Positions 1 to 9,944 of a DNA stretch of 64,000 nucleotides are shown here, one piece after another (the stretch's first letter is position 1; the number at the start of each line of letters is the position of its first letter). The position numbers and the translations under genes are program-made. Where the stretch lies: assembly GCA_019119555.1 (NCBI GenBank), contig DWWU01000022.1, positions 1 through 64,000 on the forward strand. The letters run 5' to 3'. The notes beneath the pieces are model-generated. The model was not told the origin of the DNA, searched no databases, and saw nothing but the letters and a program-made list of their open reading frames with translations. Source of the DNA: Candidatus Fusicatenibacter intestinigallinarum (lineage in GTDB: Bacteria; Bacillota; Clostridia; Lachnospirales; Lachnospiraceae).

Positions 1-132
1 CGTCTCGGTTGTCCTATTTTTTAACCCATAAGCCCTCTTTTTGGGGTGGTTGTCCACCATTTAACCCATAGAAAACGGGTTAAAAGAGGCTTCGTTCTGT
101 CAAATTGCGTCAAACCATTTGAAAAGGAAAAT

Positions 133-162
133 CCCCGGAAACCGCGTAGTTCCGGGGTTTTT
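133..162 (-). terminator. Probable terminator after rpsI
   Basis: A stem CCCCGGAA / TTCCGGGG closes over a nine-base loop just past the rpsI stop. The plus strand has a run of five T after it. On the minus strand, where rpsI ends, the tail is weaker (ATTTTCC). It may therefore act in both directions. Upstream, bases 22-31 and 60-69 carry two copies of TTAACCCATA, and 60-81 form another small hairpin (TTTAACCC / GGGTTAAA). I see no gene in 1-180. Confidence 0.6.
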
Positions 163-180
163 GACCACTTTTGATAAAGT

Positions 181-573
181 TTAGCGCTTGCTGAACTGCG
201 GAGCGCGACGGGCAGCCTTGAGGCCGTATTTCTTTCTCTCTTTCATTCTCGGGTCACGAGTCAGATATCCTGCTTTTTTCAGAACCGGTCTGTAATCAGC
301 GTCTGCCTGCAGCAGAGCGCGCGCAATACCGTGACGGATTGCACCAGCCTGTCCGGTGTAGCCGCCGCCGTGTACGTTTACGATTACGTCAAATTTATCT
401 GTCGTCTCTGTAGCTGTCAGAGGCTGACGAACGATTACCTTTAAGGTTTCCAGACCAAGATATTCATCAATATCTCTTTTATTAATTGTAATTTTACCTG
501 TTCCCGGTACAAGATATACTCTTGCGATAGATTTTTTTCTTCTTCCGGTTCCGTAGAATTTTGCGTTAGCCAA
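181..573 (-). CDS. rpsI: 30S ribosomal protein S9
   Basis: Small-subunit ribosomal protein whose C-terminal tail reaches the P-site tRNA. The 130-residue length, the N-terminal [13 protein letters not shown] block and the basic C terminus ending SKR are diagnostic of bacterial uS9. The start is a TTG codon (571-573) with a GGGAGG ribosome binding site about eight bases upstream; no ATG is available nearby. It lies 17 bases after rplM, the universal L13-S9 pair, and shares its transcript. Identity is certain; the TTG start is well supported. Confidence 0.97.
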   Translation of the reverse strand: MANAKFYGTGRRKKSIARVYLVPGTGKITINKRDIDEYLGLETLKVIVRQPLTATETTDKFDVIVNVHGGGYTGQAGAIRHGIARALLQADADYRPVLKKAGYLTRDPRMKERKKYGLKAARRAPQFSKR

Positions 574-590
574 TGTTCTTTACCTCCCTG

Positions 591-1019
591 TTAAAATTTT
601 AATACTTCCGGCTTCTGAGCTGCGTGCGGATGCTCTGCACCTGCATATACATGCAGCTTGCTGTACATCTGTCTTCCCAGAGGTCCTTTCGGGAGCATAC
701 CTTTTACTGCCAGTTCAATCACTTTTTCCGGCTTCTTCGCAAGCATTTCACGAAGAGTAGTCTCTTTCATGCCGCCAACATATTCGGAATGTCTGTAGTA
801 GATTTTCTGATCCAGTTTCTTTCCGGTTACGCTGATCTTGTCAGCGTTGATTACGATTACGTAATCTCCTGTATCAACATTCGGAGTATACTCCGGTTTA
901 TTTTTTCCGCGCAGTACGCTTGCCACTTCGGATGCCAGACGTCCTAATGTACATCCATCTGCATCTACTACATACCATTTTCTTTCAATCTTATCTGGAT
1001 TTGCCATAAAGGTGTTCAT
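591..1019 (-). CDS. rplM: 50S ribosomal protein L13
   Basis: Large-subunit ribosomal protein uL13, 142 residues. The blocks [27 protein letters not shown] and GPLGRQM match the family. The ATG at 1017-1019 follows an AGGAGG site with a proper spacer; a second ATG four codons in (MANPDK) is a weaker alternative. It is the first gene of the rplM-rpsI unit, driven by a promoter lying inside the end of truA, with a roughly 98-base leader that could be an autoregulatory site. Confidence 0.97.
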   Translation of the reverse strand: MNTFMANPDKIERKWYVVDADGCTLGRLASEVASVLRGKNKPEYTPNVDTGDYVIVINADKISVTGKKLDQKIYYRHSEYVGGMKETTLREMLAKKPEKVIELAVKGMLPKGPLGRQMYSKLHVYAGAEHPHAAQKPEVLKF

Positions 1020-1117
1020 GGATATAACCTCCTGTAAATTTTCACTATTTGTTGCATATATTAGAAAAACCGCCTCACCGGGGCTAATGGTCTTGGGGTT
1101 TTCACTCTATGTCACAT
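1020..1117 (-). promoter_or_regulatory. rplM leader, candidate L13 autoregulatory RNA
   Basis: The predicted start of transcription near 1117 leaves about 98 untranslated bases before rplM. They can form a hairpin between AAAACC and GGTTTTT (about 1060-1100 on the plus strand). Firmicutes L13 leaders are a known RNA family (Rfam L13_leader). The position and size fit, but I have not matched the consensus, so this is an inference from context. Confidence 0.4.
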
Positions 1118-1923
1118 TTGTTAATTATATTATACGGATTTTCCAATGTCAACTCTTTTTTCTGTTTTTTGTCAAGATTTTGCCATTCCGGATACTGGAT
1201 CTGCAGAAGGGTCAATCCTTCCGGACGCGCGGTGGGACCGGCTTTGGTGCGGTCGCGGGCTTCCAGCAGAGTCTCCATATATTCCGGAGGCCAGGTTCCT
1301 TTGCCGATCTCCATCAGAGTTCCGACAATGATCCGGACCATGTTGTACAGGAAGCCGTTTCCGGTGATCTGGAAACGGATCATGTCTTCCTCCTTCCAGA
1401 GACGGGTTTTGTAGATCGTGCGAACCGTGTCGGTCACAGCCGGATTGGCTGTCGCGAGGCTTTTGAAGTCGTGCGTCCCTTCCAGATATGCGGCCGCCTT
1501 CCGCATCGCCTCCAGATCCAGACGTCCGTACCAGAATGTGGAAGTCAGGCGACGGCAGGGATCCGCAAAGGTACGGTTCAGGATTCTGTATTCATAAGTT
1601 TTTACAGTTTCCGTAAAACGCGGATGGAATTGCAGAGGCACTTCCTCAGATCCCTGAATCCGGATATCCTCCGGAAGGTAAGTATTCAGTGCAAAAGCAA
1701 TTTTTTCAGCCGGCATCCTTGCTTCCGTATCAAACACTGCCACGTTCCCCAGCGCATGTACGCCGGCATCCGTCCGGCTTGCTCCGATGGTTGTCACCGG
1801 TGTTTTGAACAGATCGCTCAAAGCCTCATTCAGCACCTCCTGCACGGAACGTCCGTTGGGCTGTACCTGCCAGCCGCAGTACCGTGTTCCGTCATAGGCG
1901 ACAATCAGTTTAATTCGTCTCAT
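1102..1923 (-). CDS. truA: tRNA pseudouridine(38-40) synthase TruA
   Basis: Converts uridines 38-40 in the anticodon stem-loop of several tRNAs to pseudouridine. The N terminus [19 protein letters not shown] and the [11 protein letters not shown] motif containing the catalytic aspartate are typical; the protein is 273 residues, the normal size. An open frame runs 35 codons further upstream but has no family similarity. The ATG at 1921-1923 was chosen because the conserved region begins there and a GGGAAG precedes it; the ATG at 1930-1932 is possible. Its 3' end carries the rplM promoter. It follows ecfT in the classic Firmicutes order. Confidence 0.93.
   Translation of the reverse strand: MRRIKLIVAYDGTRYCGWQVQPNGRSVQEVLNEALSDLFKTPVTTIGASRTDAGVHALGNVAVFDTEARMPAEKIAFALNTYLPEDIRIQGSEEVPLQFHPRFTETVKTYEYRILNRTFADPCRRLTSTFWYGRLDLEAMRKAAAYLEGTHDFKSLATANPAVTDTVRTIYKTRLWKEEDMIRFQITGNGFLYNMVRIIVGTLMEIGKGTWPPEYMETLLEARDRTKAGPTARPEGLTLLQIQYPEWQNLDKKQKKELTLENPYNIINKCDIE
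1124..1152 (-). promoter_or_regulatory. Consensus promoter for rplM-rpsI, inside truA
   Basis: On the minus strand TTGACA, a 17-base spacer and TATAAT form a perfect housekeeping promoter. It lies within the last codons of truA, so the ribosomal pair can be transcribed strongly without depending on the upstream ecf-truA transcript. Confidence 0.85.
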
Positions 1924-2072
1924 ACTTGCCATCTTCCCGACGCATCTTCTGCGCCATTCAAGCAGACTTGATAGTTTTCCTTTAAATTTCGCAGCCGTTC
2001 CGTCGGCGGAGCGACTGCAGCATCCCATCCATCCGCAGAAAAATATTCTGCAGAGGCCGGACGTCCGGTTTT

Positions 2073-2873
2073 TCAGAATCCGAACACTGCGCCGAGAATA
2101 CTTGTTCCGAAATAAAGGGCAAGTATCAGATACGCGATATAATCTCTCTTTTTATAGCGCAGCGGTTTCATCTGGGTTCTTCCATCCCCGCCGTGATAGC
2201 AGCGGGCCTCCATCGCCAGCGCCAGATCATTGGCCCGGCGAAACGCGGAGATAAACAGGGGCACCAGCAGCGGCACCATATTTTTGACTTTCTGAATCAG
2301 ATTGCCGTTTTCGAAATCCGCGCCCCGGGCCATCTGGGCCTTCATGATTTTGTCCGTCTCTTCCAGAAGGATCGGAATAAAGCGAAGCGCAATAGACATG
2401 ACCATGGAGATTTCATGAACCGGCACATGAATTTTTTTCAGCGGACCCAGCAGACTTTCCAGGCCGTCGGTCAGCTGATTCGGCGTTGTGGTAAGCGTCA
2501 TGATGGACGCGCCGATAATCAGAAAAATCAGTCGGATTCCCATCCGGCCGGCCAGAATCAGTCCTTCTTTTGTAATCTGAAGTTTCCACACGGTAATCAA
2601 TGCTTCTCCGGGCGTAAACAGCATATTGAACACCAGTGTGATCAGTAGCAGAATCACAATCGATTTCAGACCTCTGACCATAAATTTGAACGGCACTTTG
2701 GAAAGCCCGATCATCACGACCAGAAACAGGGTTCCCAGCAGATATCCCCAGCTCTGAAACAGAAACAGGGAGATAATGTAAGCCAGCGTCCCTATGAATT
2801 TCACCCTTGGGTCCAGACGGTGCAGAATAGAATCCGCCGGATAATACTGTCCTATTGTAATATCTCGTAACAT
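2073..2873 (-). CDS. ecfT: ECF transporter transmembrane subunit EcfT
   Basis: Integral membrane scaffold of the group II energy-coupling factor transporter that joins the two ATPases to exchangeable vitamin-binding S components. The 266 residues contain several hydrophobic spans, and the cytoplasmic coupling helices carry the alanine-arginine motifs (ARGADFEN around residue 183 and the EARCYHGG region) that contact the ATPases. It is downstream of ecfA1-ecfA2. The 122-base gap to ecfA2 contains a decayed composite repeat, so the operon has been interrupted by that element without breaking synteny. Confidence 0.93.
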   Translation of the reverse strand: MLRDITIGQYYPADSILHRLDPRVKFIGTLAYIISLFLFQSWGYLLGTLFLVVMIGLSKVPFKFMVRGLKSIVILLLITLVFNMLFTPGEALITVWKLQITKEGLILAGRMGIRLIFLIIGASIMTLTTTPNQLTDGLESLLGPLKKIHVPVHEISMVMSIALRFIPILLEETDKIMKAQMARGADFENGNLIQKVKNMVPLLVPLFISAFRRANDLALAMEARCYHGGDGRTQMKPLRYKKRDYIAYLILALYFGTSILGAVFGF

Positions 2874-2900
2874 GGTTGCTTGTACCTTTCTGTAATCCTT

Positions 2901-2993
2901 CGTAACGATTCAGCCAGGTCTGTGTATTTGCCGCACAGACCCTAAAAAAAGTGTTCCGCCTGCGGACATCCGGTCCATTGCAAAGCGATTTTT
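2901..2993. repeat. Decayed composite palindromic repeat
   Basis: The gap between ecfA2 and ecfT holds, in order, GTAACGATTCAGCCAG, the hairpin GTCTGTG..CGCACAGAC, a CCTGCGGACATCCGG block, and CATTGCAAAGCGATTTT. These correspond block by block to the intact copy at 60744-60873, with point changes and with the far right arm missing next to the ecfA2 stop codon. Confidence 0.75.
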
Positions 2994-2995
2994 CC

Positions 2996-3847
2996 TCAAA
3001 TCCGTTTCAGCGCTTTCAGAATTGACGTCTTCGCTTCCTCCACAGTGGTCGCCGTGACATCCACATCCATCCCTCGTTCTTTCAGTGCATGCATAATATA
3101 TGTCATCTGGGGTGCGGCGAGTCCCATTTTCTCCAGCTCTTTATAATGAGAAAAAACCTTTTTCGGCGTGTCGTCAAAGGCCACGTGACCTTTGTTCATC
3201 ACAATAATGCGCTCCACATATCTTGCGATATCCTCCATGCTGTGGGAGACCAGCATCACAGAGATGCCTCTGGTCTCGTGAAGCAGCGCCAGCTGATCCA
3301 GGATCTCATCCCGGCCCCTGGGATCCAGTCCTGCCGTCGGTTCGTCCAGAATCAGAAACGACGGATTCATCGCCAGAACGCCGGCAATGGCCACTCTCCG
3401 CTTCTGACCGCCGGAAAGCTCAAACGGCGACTTTTCATAACAGCTCTCATCCAGGCCCACATGTCTCAGTGCTTCCCGCGCCCGCTCCCTGCACTCTTCC
3501 GGAGACAGCCCCTGGTTTTTCGGTCCGAAGCACACATCCGTCAGGACATCCGTCTCAAACAGCTGATGCTCCGGATACTGAAACACCAGCCCCACATGGC
3601 TGCGCAGCTCCCGAAGGTTGTAGCCTTCCTGCCAGATATCCTCTCCGTTATAATAGACATGGCCGGAGGTTGGCCGGATCAGCCCGTTGAAATGCTGCAC
3701 CAATGTGGATTTTCCGCTGCCGGTGTGTCCGATCACGCCGACAAACTGGCCGTCCGGAATCTCCATGGACACATGCTCCAGCGCATGCATCTCGTAGACG
3801 GTCCCCGGATTGTAAGTATAAGTCACATCTTTTAATTCTACTGACAT
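2996..3847 (-). CDS. ecfA2: ECF transporter ATPase EcfA2
   Basis: Second ABC ATPase of the shared ECF module (283 residues). Walker A is GHTGSGKST (about residues 40-48), the signature is LSGGQKRR, and Walker B with its glutamate is [12 protein letters not shown], followed by the SHSMEDIA switch histidine. The C-terminal extension of about 60 residues is usual for EcfA2. Its ATG overlaps the end of ecfA1 by ten bases, implying coupled translation and equimolar subunits. Confidence 0.94.
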   Translation of the reverse strand: MSVELKDVTYTYNPGTVYEMHALEHVSMEIPDGQFVGVIGHTGSGKSTLVQHFNGLIRPTSGHVYYNGEDIWQEGYNLRELRSHVGLVFQYPEHQLFETDVLTDVCFGPKNQGLSPEECRERAREALRHVGLDESCYEKSPFELSGGQKRRVAIAGVLAMNPSFLILDEPTAGLDPRGRDEILDQLALLHETRGISVMLVSHSMEDIARYVERIIVMNKGHVAFDDTPKKVFSHYKELEKMGLAAPQMTYIMHALKERGMDVDVTATTVEEAKTSILKALKRI

Positions 3848-4683
3848 AATGCGTCCACCAATTCCTCTATCGTCAGAATCCCGTCCGGAAGGTCTACGCC
3901 TGCCTGCTTCAGCTCATAAGCCAGCAGGGTCACCTGCGGTACGTCCAGCCGCAGCTCTTTCAGTTCCTCCACACGGGAAAACACTTCTCTTGGGGTTCCC
4001 TGCATCACGATATGCCCCTGATCCATCACAAAAACCTTGTCGGCGAAGACAACCTCTTCCATGTAATGGGTAATCAGAATCACCGTGACTCCTTCTTTCT
4101 CATTCAGCTCCCGGACCGCCTTCAGAACCTCTTTCCGGCCGTTGGGATCCAGCATTGCCGTCGGTTCATCCAGCACGATGCACTCCGGACGCATCGCCAT
4201 CACTCCGGCAATTGCAACCCTTTGTTTCTGTCCGCCGGACAGCTTGTTGGGAGACTGATGACGGTAAGCAATCATTCCCGTAGCCTGAAGGCTGTCGTCC
4301 ACCCGCTTCCATATCTCATCCGTCGGAACGCCGATGTTTTCCGGCCCGAATCCCACGTCTTCCTCGACCACGCTGCCGATGATCTGGTTGTCCGGGTTCT
4401 GGAAAACCATTCCTGCCTTCTGGCGGATTTTCCAGATATCTTCCTCCTCAGAGGTATCCATATTGTCCACCCAGAGCGTTCCCTCCGTCGGCACCAGAAG
4501 TCCGTTGATATGCTTTGCCAGCGTGGATTTTCCGCTGCCGTTATGTCCCAGTACGGCGATAAACTGTCCCGCCTGAATATCCAGGCTCACATCGTCGATG
4601 GCTCTTGTGGCCTCCGGCTCCTTGCCCTCTTCTTCATATCTGAAATAATCAAAACCAAGCTTTGCCGCTCTTATAATTCCCAT
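3838..4683 (-). CDS. ecfA1: ECF transporter ATPase EcfA1
   Basis: First ABC ATPase of the ECF module (281 residues). Walker [11 protein letters not shown]-loop region VFQNPDNQI, signature LSGGQKQR, Walker [13 protein letters not shown] and the switch histidine in LITHYMEE are all present. It begins the ecfA1-ecfA2-ecfT-truA run with a good AGGAG site five bases before the ATG. No S component is encoded in the window, as expected for a group II system that serves many scattered S genes. Confidence 0.94.
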   Translation of the reverse strand: MGIIRAAKLGFDYFRYEEEGKEPEATRAIDDVSLDIQAGQFIAVLGHNGSGKSTLAKHINGLLVPTEGTLWVDNMDTSEEEDIWKIRQKAGMVFQNPDNQIIGSVVEEDVGFGPENIGVPTDEIWKRVDDSLQATGMIAYRHQSPNKLSGGQKQRVAIAGVMAMRPECIVLDEPTAMLDPNGRKEVLKAVRELNEKEGVTVILITHYMEEVVFADKVFVMDQGHIVMQGTPREVFSRVEELKELRLDVPQVTLLAYELKQAGVDLPDGILTIEELVDALCQ

Positions 4684-4731
4684 TCTCTCACTCCTGTTTT
4701 GAGGTCTTTGTCCGGCATGCGGATTCCCTGC

Positions 4732-4757
4732 GACAGTTCCGCTGGCTGAACGGTTAC
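4732..4757. repeat. Dispersed palindrome, overlaps ysxC stop
   Basis: Copy of the 28-bp dispersed palindrome: ACAGTTCCGCTGGCTGAACGGTTAC. The final GTTAC contains, on the minus strand, the TAA stop codon of ysxC. Confidence 0.8.
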
Positions 4758-5374
4758 TGCGGTTCCTTCACAGCCTTTCCGCTTTCTGAAAGATCACAGA
4801 ATTCTTCAATCAGTTCCCAGATCTCGTCCCGTCCCTGCTTTGTCTGGGCAGAAAACGGAATCACCGGCGTCCCCGGCACGACGTTCAGCGTCGTTTTCAG
4901 CAGCTTCACCTGCTTTGCCACCTGACTGCGCTTGATTTTGTCCAGTTTGGTGGCGATGAGAATCGGCTGAAATCCGTTGCTGATGATCCATTCATACATC
5001 GCCGTATCGTTGGCGGACGGTGCATGACGAATATCAATCAGCAGAAACACCGCGCGGAGCATCGGCGATGTGTGGAGATAATTTTCAATCATCTTTCCCC
5101 ACTTTGCCTTAATCTCCTCGGAAACCTTCGCATAGCCGTATCCGGGAAGATCCACCAGGTACAGATCTTCATTAATATGATAAAAATTGATCGTCTGCGT
5201 CTTTCCCGGCTGCGCGCTGGTGCGCGCCAGCGCTTTCCGGTTCATCAGCGCATTGATCAGGGAGGATTTCCCCACGTTTGATTTTCCGGCAAAAGCCACC
5301 TCCGGCTGACCGGTATCCGGCAGCTTGCTTGTGATTCCGCAGACGTACTGCAGTTCCACGTTTCTCAATACCAT
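4754..5374 (-). CDS. ysxC: Ribosome biogenesis GTPase YsxC/EngB
   Basis: GTPase required for late assembly of the 50S ribosomal subunit. The 206 residues carry G1 GKSNVGKSS (about 30-38), a G2 region with [11 protein letters not shown]3 DLPGYGYA, and G4 TKLDK. The ATG follows an AGGAGG site. It is the last gene of the tig-clpP-clpX-lon-ysxC string. Its stop codon lies in a dispersed palindrome, and a larger composite repeat separates it from lon. Confidence 0.94.
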   Translation of the reverse strand: MVLRNVELQYVCGITSKLPDTGQPEVAFAGKSNVGKSSLINALMNRKALARTSAQPGKTQTINFYHINEDLYLVDLPGYGYAKVSEEIKAKWGKMIENYLHTSPMLRAVFLLIDIRHAPSANDTAMYEWIISNGFQPILIATKLDKIKRSQVAKQVKLLKTTLNVVPGTPVIPFSAQTKQGRDEIWELIEEFCDLSESGKAVKEPQ

Positions 5375-5399
5375 ACTTTTTTCCTCCTGACACTTTGCA

Positions 5400-5495
5400 G
5401 TAACCGTTCAGCCAGCGGAACAGTTACTGCATCCGGCCATTGAAACCCGCTTCACGATGGGCCGGATGCCCACGGACAATCTCCGTGAGCGTTAC
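5400..5495. repeat. Composite palindromic repeat between lon and ysxC
   Basis: A 96-bp composite element. It starts with the palindrome GTAACCGTTCAGCC..GGAACAGTTAC (5400-5427), continues with GCATCCGGCCATTGAAA and its partner GGGCCGGATGC enclosing a CGCTTCACGATG segment, then a small hairpin CACGGA / TCCGTG, and ends GCGTTAC. The end supplies the TAA stop of lon (5492-5494). The order of blocks is the reverse complement of the copy at 60744-60873. Confidence 0.8.
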
Positions 5496-7828
5496 CGTCT
5501 GTCTTCCGTCTGCGTCAGCAGCGCCTGATCCAGCACCTCTTTCATGCAGGTCACGAAACAGATCGTCAGTCCGTCGATGATCTCCCGATCCATCTCCTCC
5601 ACATCCGGCCGGTTCTTCTCCGGCACGAGGACGGTTGTGATTCCGGCCTTCTTCGCTGCGAGCAGTTTTTCCTTCAGCCCTCCGATCGGCAGTACACGCC
5701 CGCGCAGTGTAATCTCTCCGGTCATTGCCAGATCCGCGCGCACCGGAACGTTTATAATCGCCGAAAGCATCGCCGTCGCCATGGTGATTCCCGCCGACGG
5801 TCCGTCCTTCGGAACCGCGCCCTCCGGAATATGAATATGAATATCATGTTTCTTAAAGAAATCTTCCGGGATCTGATAGTCTCCCGCCACGGACCGTATG
5901 TAACTGATTCCCGTCTGCGCCGATTCCTTCATCACATCGCCCAGCTGTCCCGTCAGCATGAAATCACCGGTTCCCGGCATAACGTTCACTTCAATCTGGA
6001 GGGTATCTCCTCCCACAGACGTCCATGCCAGTCCACGGACGATTCCCACTTCCGGCTCCTCGTTTTTCATTACGTAATCGAAACGGCGGCGGTCCAGAAA
6101 CTCCTCAAGATTTTCCTTTGTCACTTCCACATGGTCTTCCTTTTCCTCCAGAAGCCTGCGGGCCGTTCTGCGGCAGATCCTGCCGATCTGGCGTTCCAGA
6201 GAACGGACGCCGGCTTCCTTGGTATATCCGCTGATAATTTCCGCCAGCGCGTCGTCTGTGATCGTCAGCTGAGATTCCCCGATTCCGTTGTTCTTCATCT
6301 GTTTCGGAATCAGATGTTCCCGGCCGATATGGAATTTCTCGTTTTCTGTATAGCTGGTGATCTCAATCAGCTCCATACGGTCCAGCAGTGGTCTCGGAAT
6401 CGTCTGCACATCGTTGGCAGTGGCGATAAACAGGACCTGAGACAGATCCACCGGAATTTCCACATAATGGTCGGCAAATTTACTGTTCTGTTCGGAATCC
6501 AGCACCTCCAGCAGCGCCGAAGCCGTGTCTCCCTTATAGTCTGAGCTTACCTTGTCGATTTCATCCAGAAGCATCAGCGGATTTTTCACTCCGGCCTGAT
6601 GCAGGCTCTGCACGATCCGTCCCGGCATCGCGCCCACATACGTCCTCCGATGGCCGCGGATTTCCGCCTCGTCACGCACGCCGCCCAGGGAAATACGAAC
6701 GTATTTTTTGCCCAGAGCCTTTGCCACGGAACGCGCAATGGAAGTTTTTCCGGTTCCCGGAGGACCTACCAGACAGAGAATCGGACTGTCGCCTTTCTTT
6801 GTCAGTGTACGCACCGCCAGGTATTCCAGAATCCTTTCCTTCACTTTCGTCAGACCGTAATGATCCGCCTCGAGAATCTCTCTGGCCTTCGTCAGATTCT
6901 GGTTGTCTCTCGAGGTTTTGTCCCACGGAAGTCCCAGAAGCGTCTCGATATATCCGCGGATCACCGCCCCCTCAGAGGGATTGTTTCCCACGTTTTCAAA
7001 CCGACGGATCTCCTCCTGGATCTTCTCTTTCACTTCTTTGGAGGCTTTCAGCGCGGCAGCCGCCTTTTTATAACCTTCAATCTCCGACTGTACATTATCG
7101 TCCCCCAGTTCCTCCCGGATAATCCTGAGCTGTTCCCGCAGAATATATTCTTTCTGGTTTTTGTCAATCCGCTCTTTGATCTTATTCTGAAGCTCTATGC
7201 GGATCTCCATGATTTCCACTTCATTGGCCAGCATCGTGCACAGCACATCGTACCGCTCTCTCAGAGCCACTGCCTCCAGCAGTTTCTGGCGCTGCTCATA
7301 ATCCAGCGGGAGATTAATCGCAATCTGGTCCACCAGCCGTTCCAGGCTCTCATTCTCCATAATCTGTATCGCCAGCTCCTGGCTGATTTTCTGGCCGGAC
7401 CGGCAGTACGCAGAGAAGAGTTCCCGGAGATTCCGGATCATGGCCTCCTCCTCATTTTCCGTCAGAGGCTTTTCTTCCAGATGGCCAAAGCCTTCGATCT
7501 CCGCCTCCAGCCACTGGTCGTTGGGTTCAAACCCGAGCAGCTCCGCCCGCTCCTCGCCTTCCACGAGGATCCGGACAACGCCTTTTGGCAGTTTCACCAC
7601 CTGTTTGACCGTGGCGACCGTTCCGATCTTATACACATCAAGCAGACCCGGAACTTCCGTATCCGGGTCTTTCTGAGTCACCAGAAACACTTTCTGTTCC
7701 TGCAGCATAGCCGCCTCCACCGCTTTTACGGAGCGGCTTCTGCTGACGTCAAAATGTACGATCATATCAGGCAGAATCGTTGTTCCGCGAAGGGCAATCG
7801 CCGGCAGAATTCTGATCAGTTCACTCAT
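5492..7828 (-). CDS. lon: ATP-dependent protease La (Lon)
   Basis: Cytosolic AAA+ serine protease that removes misfolded and regulatory proteins. At 778 residues it is full length: N-terminal substrate domain (ILPAIALRGTTILPDMIVHFDV), Walker A GPPGTGKTS near residue 350, Walker B LLDEIDK, and the Ser-Lys dyad in KDGPSAGITM and GGLKEKLLAAKKAG. The open frame extends 63 codons further, but the ATG at 7826-7828 has an AGGAGG site and starts the homologous region. It lies 34 bases after clpX in the protease operon. The stop codon is part of a repeat element. Confidence 0.96.
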   Translation of the reverse strand: MSELIRILPAIALRGTTILPDMIVHFDVSRSRSVKAVEAAMLQEQKVFLVTQKDPDTEVPGLLDVYKIGTVATVKQVVKLPKGVVRILVEGEERAELLGFEPNDQWLEAEIEGFGHLEEKPLTENEEEAMIRNLRELFSAYCRSGQKISQELAIQIMENESLERLVDQIAINLPLDYEQRQKLLEAVALRERYDVLCTMLANEVEIMEIRIELQNKIKERIDKNQKEYILREQLRIIREELGDDNVQSEIEGYKKAAAALKASKEVKEKIQEEIRRFENVGNNPSEGAVIRGYIETLLGLPWDKTSRDNQNLTKAREILEADHYGLTKVKERILEYLAVRTLTKKGDSPILCLVGPPGTGKTSIARSVAKALGKKYVRISLGGVRDEAEIRGHRRTYVGAMPGRIVQSLHQAGVKNPLMLLDEIDKVSSDYKGDTASALLEVLDSEQNSKFADHYVEIPVDLSQVLFIATANDVQTIPRPLLDRMELIEITSYTENEKFHIGREHLIPKQMKNNGIGESQLTITDDALAEIISGYTKEAGVRSLERQIGRICRRTARRLLEEKEDHVEVTKENLEEFLDRRRFDYVMKNEEPEVGIVRGLAWTSVGGDTLQIEVNVMPGTGDFMLTGQLGDVMKESAQTGISYIRSVAGDYQIPEDFFKKHDIHIHIPEGAVPKDGPSAGITMATAMLSAIINVPVRADLAMTGEITLRGRVLPIGGLKEKLLAAKKAGITTVLVPEKNRPDVEEMDREIIDGLTICFVTCMKEVLDQALLTQTEDRR

Positions 7829-7862
7829 GTCTTTCCTCCTGATGTATGGTACTTTCTTCTGT

Positions 7863-9161
7863 TCAGGCAGTCTCAGGTCTTCCGCCTGCGCGGCGCTTTG
7901 ACGCCCGCCTCGGAAGCGGCGCCGGTTCTCCATGCACCAGAAGCGGCTGCTCCTTGTTCTCCACAGCCTCTCTGGTAATCCGGCATTCCTGAATCGTGTT
8001 GTCCGACGGAGCGTCAAACATAACGTCCATCATGGTGGCTTCCATGATGGCCCGCAGACCACGGGCCCCTGTCTTTCTCTCCAATGCTTTCTCGGCAATC
8101 GCCTTCAGCGCATCATCGTCGAACTCCAGCTTTACGCCGTCCAGCTCAAACAGCTTCTGATACTGTTTTACCAGAGAGTTCTTCGGCTCTTTCAGAATCC
8201 GGATCAGACTCTCCTCATCCAGCGCATTCAGCGTCACAACCACCGGAACACGGCCGATAAACTCAGGAATCATTCCGAATTTGACGAAATCCTGAGGCAT
8301 GACATCCTTCAGAAGCTTTCCTACGTTCTGCTCCGTCTTTTCCCGGATCTGGGCATTGAAACCGATAGACTTGGCATCCTGACGTGTTTCAATGATTTTC
8401 TCGATTCCCTCAAAAGCTCCGCCGCAGATAAACAGGATATTGGTCGTGTCAATCTGAAGAAATTCCTGATGCGGATGCTTTCTTCCACCCTGTGGGGGAA
8501 CTGACGCGACAGTTCCTTCCAGAATCTTCAGAAGCGCCTGCTGCACGCCCTCGCCGGATACATCACGGGTAATCGACGCATTTTCTGACTTTCTGGTAAT
8601 CTTATCAATCTCATCAATATAAATAATGCCGTGCTGTGCGCGTTCCATATCGTAGTCTGCCGCCTGAATCAGCTTCAGCAGAATATTTTCCACATCCTCG
8701 CCCACATAGCCGGCCTCCGTCAGCGCCGTCGCGTCAGCGATGGCAAACGGAACATTCAGAAGTCTCGCCAGAGTCTGGGCGAGCATTGTCTTTCCGCATC
8801 CGGTGGGACCCAGCATCAGAATATTGCTCTTCTGCAGTTCCACATCAGAGGTATCTCCGGAAAGCACACGTTTGTAATGATTATAAACCGCGACGGAAAG
8901 CACCTTTTTCGCTTCATCCTGGCCGATCACATATTCGTCAAGAAACTCTTTGATTTCTTTCGGCTTCATCAGATTGATCTCGCCGGAATCCGTCTGGGCA
9001 TAATCCTCTTCCATCTCTTCCTGTATGATTTCCGAACAGATTTCCACACATTCGTCACAGATATAGGCGCCGTCCGGCCCTGCAATCAGTTTGTGTACCT
9101 GGTCTTCTGTCTTACCGCAAAAGGAACAACGGATTCTGATATCATTCCCTTTTATTGCCAT
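7863..9161 (-). CDS. clpX: ClpXP unfoldase subunit ClpX
   Basis: AAA+ unfoldase that feeds substrates into ClpP. The 432 residues begin with a zinc-binding domain ([10 protein letters not shown] near residue 11 and CDECVEIC near 37), then Walker A GPTGCGKT, Walker [11 protein letters not shown] and the [10 protein letters not shown] block. The open frame extends 20 codons upstream, but the ATG at 9159-9161 with AAGGAAG matches the family start. The last 25 residues are basic and proline-rich, a variable tail. It is preceded by a hairpin that could reduce read-through from clpP. Confidence 0.95.
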   Translation of the reverse strand: MAIKGNDIRIRCSFCGKTEDQVHKLIAGPDGAYICDECVEICSEIIQEEMEEDYAQTDSGEINLMKPKEIKEFLDEYVIGQDEAKKVLSVAVYNHYKRVLSGDTSDVELQKSNILMLGPTGCGKTMLAQTLARLLNVPFAIADATALTEAGYVGEDVENILLKLIQAADYDMERAQHGIIYIDEIDKITRKSENASITRDVSGEGVQQALLKILEGTVASVPPQGGRKHPHQEFLQIDTTNILFICGGAFEGIEKIIETRQDAKSIGFNAQIREKTEQNVGKLLKDVMPQDFVKFGMIPEFIGRVPVVVTLNALDEESLIRILKEPKNSLVKQYQKLFELDGVKLEFDDDALKAIAEKALERKTGARGLRAIMEATMMDVMFDAPSDNTIQECRITREAVENKEQPLLVHGEPAPLPRRASKRRAGGRPETA

Positions 9162-9191
9162 TTCTTTTCTTCCTTTCCCATGGGATTTCAT

Positions 9192-9242
9192 AAAAAGGTG
9201 CCACAAAAGCCTTTTCAACATTCACTTTTGGGACACCTTTTT
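9192..9242. terminator. Hairpin between clpP and clpX
   Basis: AAAAAGGTG..CAAAAG pairs with CTTTTG..CACCTTTTT around a loop of about 16 bases, with T runs on both strands. It resembles a bidirectional intrinsic terminator placed between two genes that are normally co-transcribed, so it probably attenuates clpX-lon-ysxC expression relative to clpP. Confidence 0.65.
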
Positions 9243-9263
9243 ATCGTTCTATCGATTTATCAT

Positions 9264-9845
9264 TTATCGTTTCTCAATTACGTGATCGATCAGGCCGTAC
9301 TCCACTGCCTCCTGCGCAGACATATAATTATCGCGTTCCGTATCGATCTCGACACGCTCCAGAGGCTGTCCGGTATTTGCGGACAGGATCTCATTCAGCT
9401 TTTTCTTCGTCTTCAGAATATGATCGGCAACAATCTTGATCTCCGTCGCCTGTCCCTGCGCACCGCCGGAGGGCTGATGGATCATAATCTCGGCATTCGG
9501 AAGCGCAAGACGTTTGCCTTTCGTTCCGCCCGCCAGCAAGAAGGCGCCCATGCTTGCCGCCATTCCCATGCAGATCGTGGAGACGTCACATTTGATATAC
9601 TGCATTGTATCGTAAATCGCCATTCCCGCAGTCACGGAACCGCCCGGGCTGTTGATATACAGATGAATATCCTTTCCCGGATCTTCTGATTCCAGAAACA
9701 GAAGCTGCGCCACGATCAGATTGGCTGAAACGTCCGTAACCTCTTCCCCAAGGAAAATGATCCGGTCTTTCAGCAATCTGGAATAGATATCATAGCTTCT
9801 TTCCCCCCTGCTTGTCTGTTCAATGACATAAGGTACTAAACTCAT
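9264..9845 (-). CDS. clpP: ATP-dependent Clp protease proteolytic subunit
   Basis: Serine protease that forms the tetradecameric chamber of ClpXP and ClpCP. The 193-residue protein has the catalytic triad in place: Ser98 in GMAASMGAF, His123 in MIHQPSG and Asp172 in DTERDN. The ATG follows an AGGAGG site by seven bases. It sits between tig and clpX as in most Firmicutes. No propeptide is apparent beyond the first few residues. Confidence 0.96.
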   Translation of the reverse strand: MSLVPYVIEQTSRGERSYDIYSRLLKDRIIFLGEEVTDVSANLIVAQLLFLESEDPGKDIHLYINSPGGSVTAGMAIYDTMQYIKCDVSTICMGMAASMGAFLLAGGTKGKRLALPNAEIMIHQPSGGAQGQATEIKIVADHILKTKKKLNEILSANTGQPLERVEIDTERDNYMSAQEAVEYGLIDHVIEKR

Positions 9846-9918
9846 TTCAGGGCCTCCTATCTGTTTTCTTTGTATTGTCCTGTGGAAGTTCCAGATCCTC
9901 TATCCGCCGCTTTCACAC

Positions 9919-9944
9919 ATCAGCTCAGGCTTCTGAACTGTTAC
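9919..9944. repeat. Degenerate dispersed palindrome, overlaps tig stop
   Basis: The right arm CTGAACTGTTAC is perfect; the left arm is degraded (CAGCTCAG). The final GTTAC contains the TAA stop of tig on the minus strand, as at the lon and ysxC stops. Confidence 0.55.
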
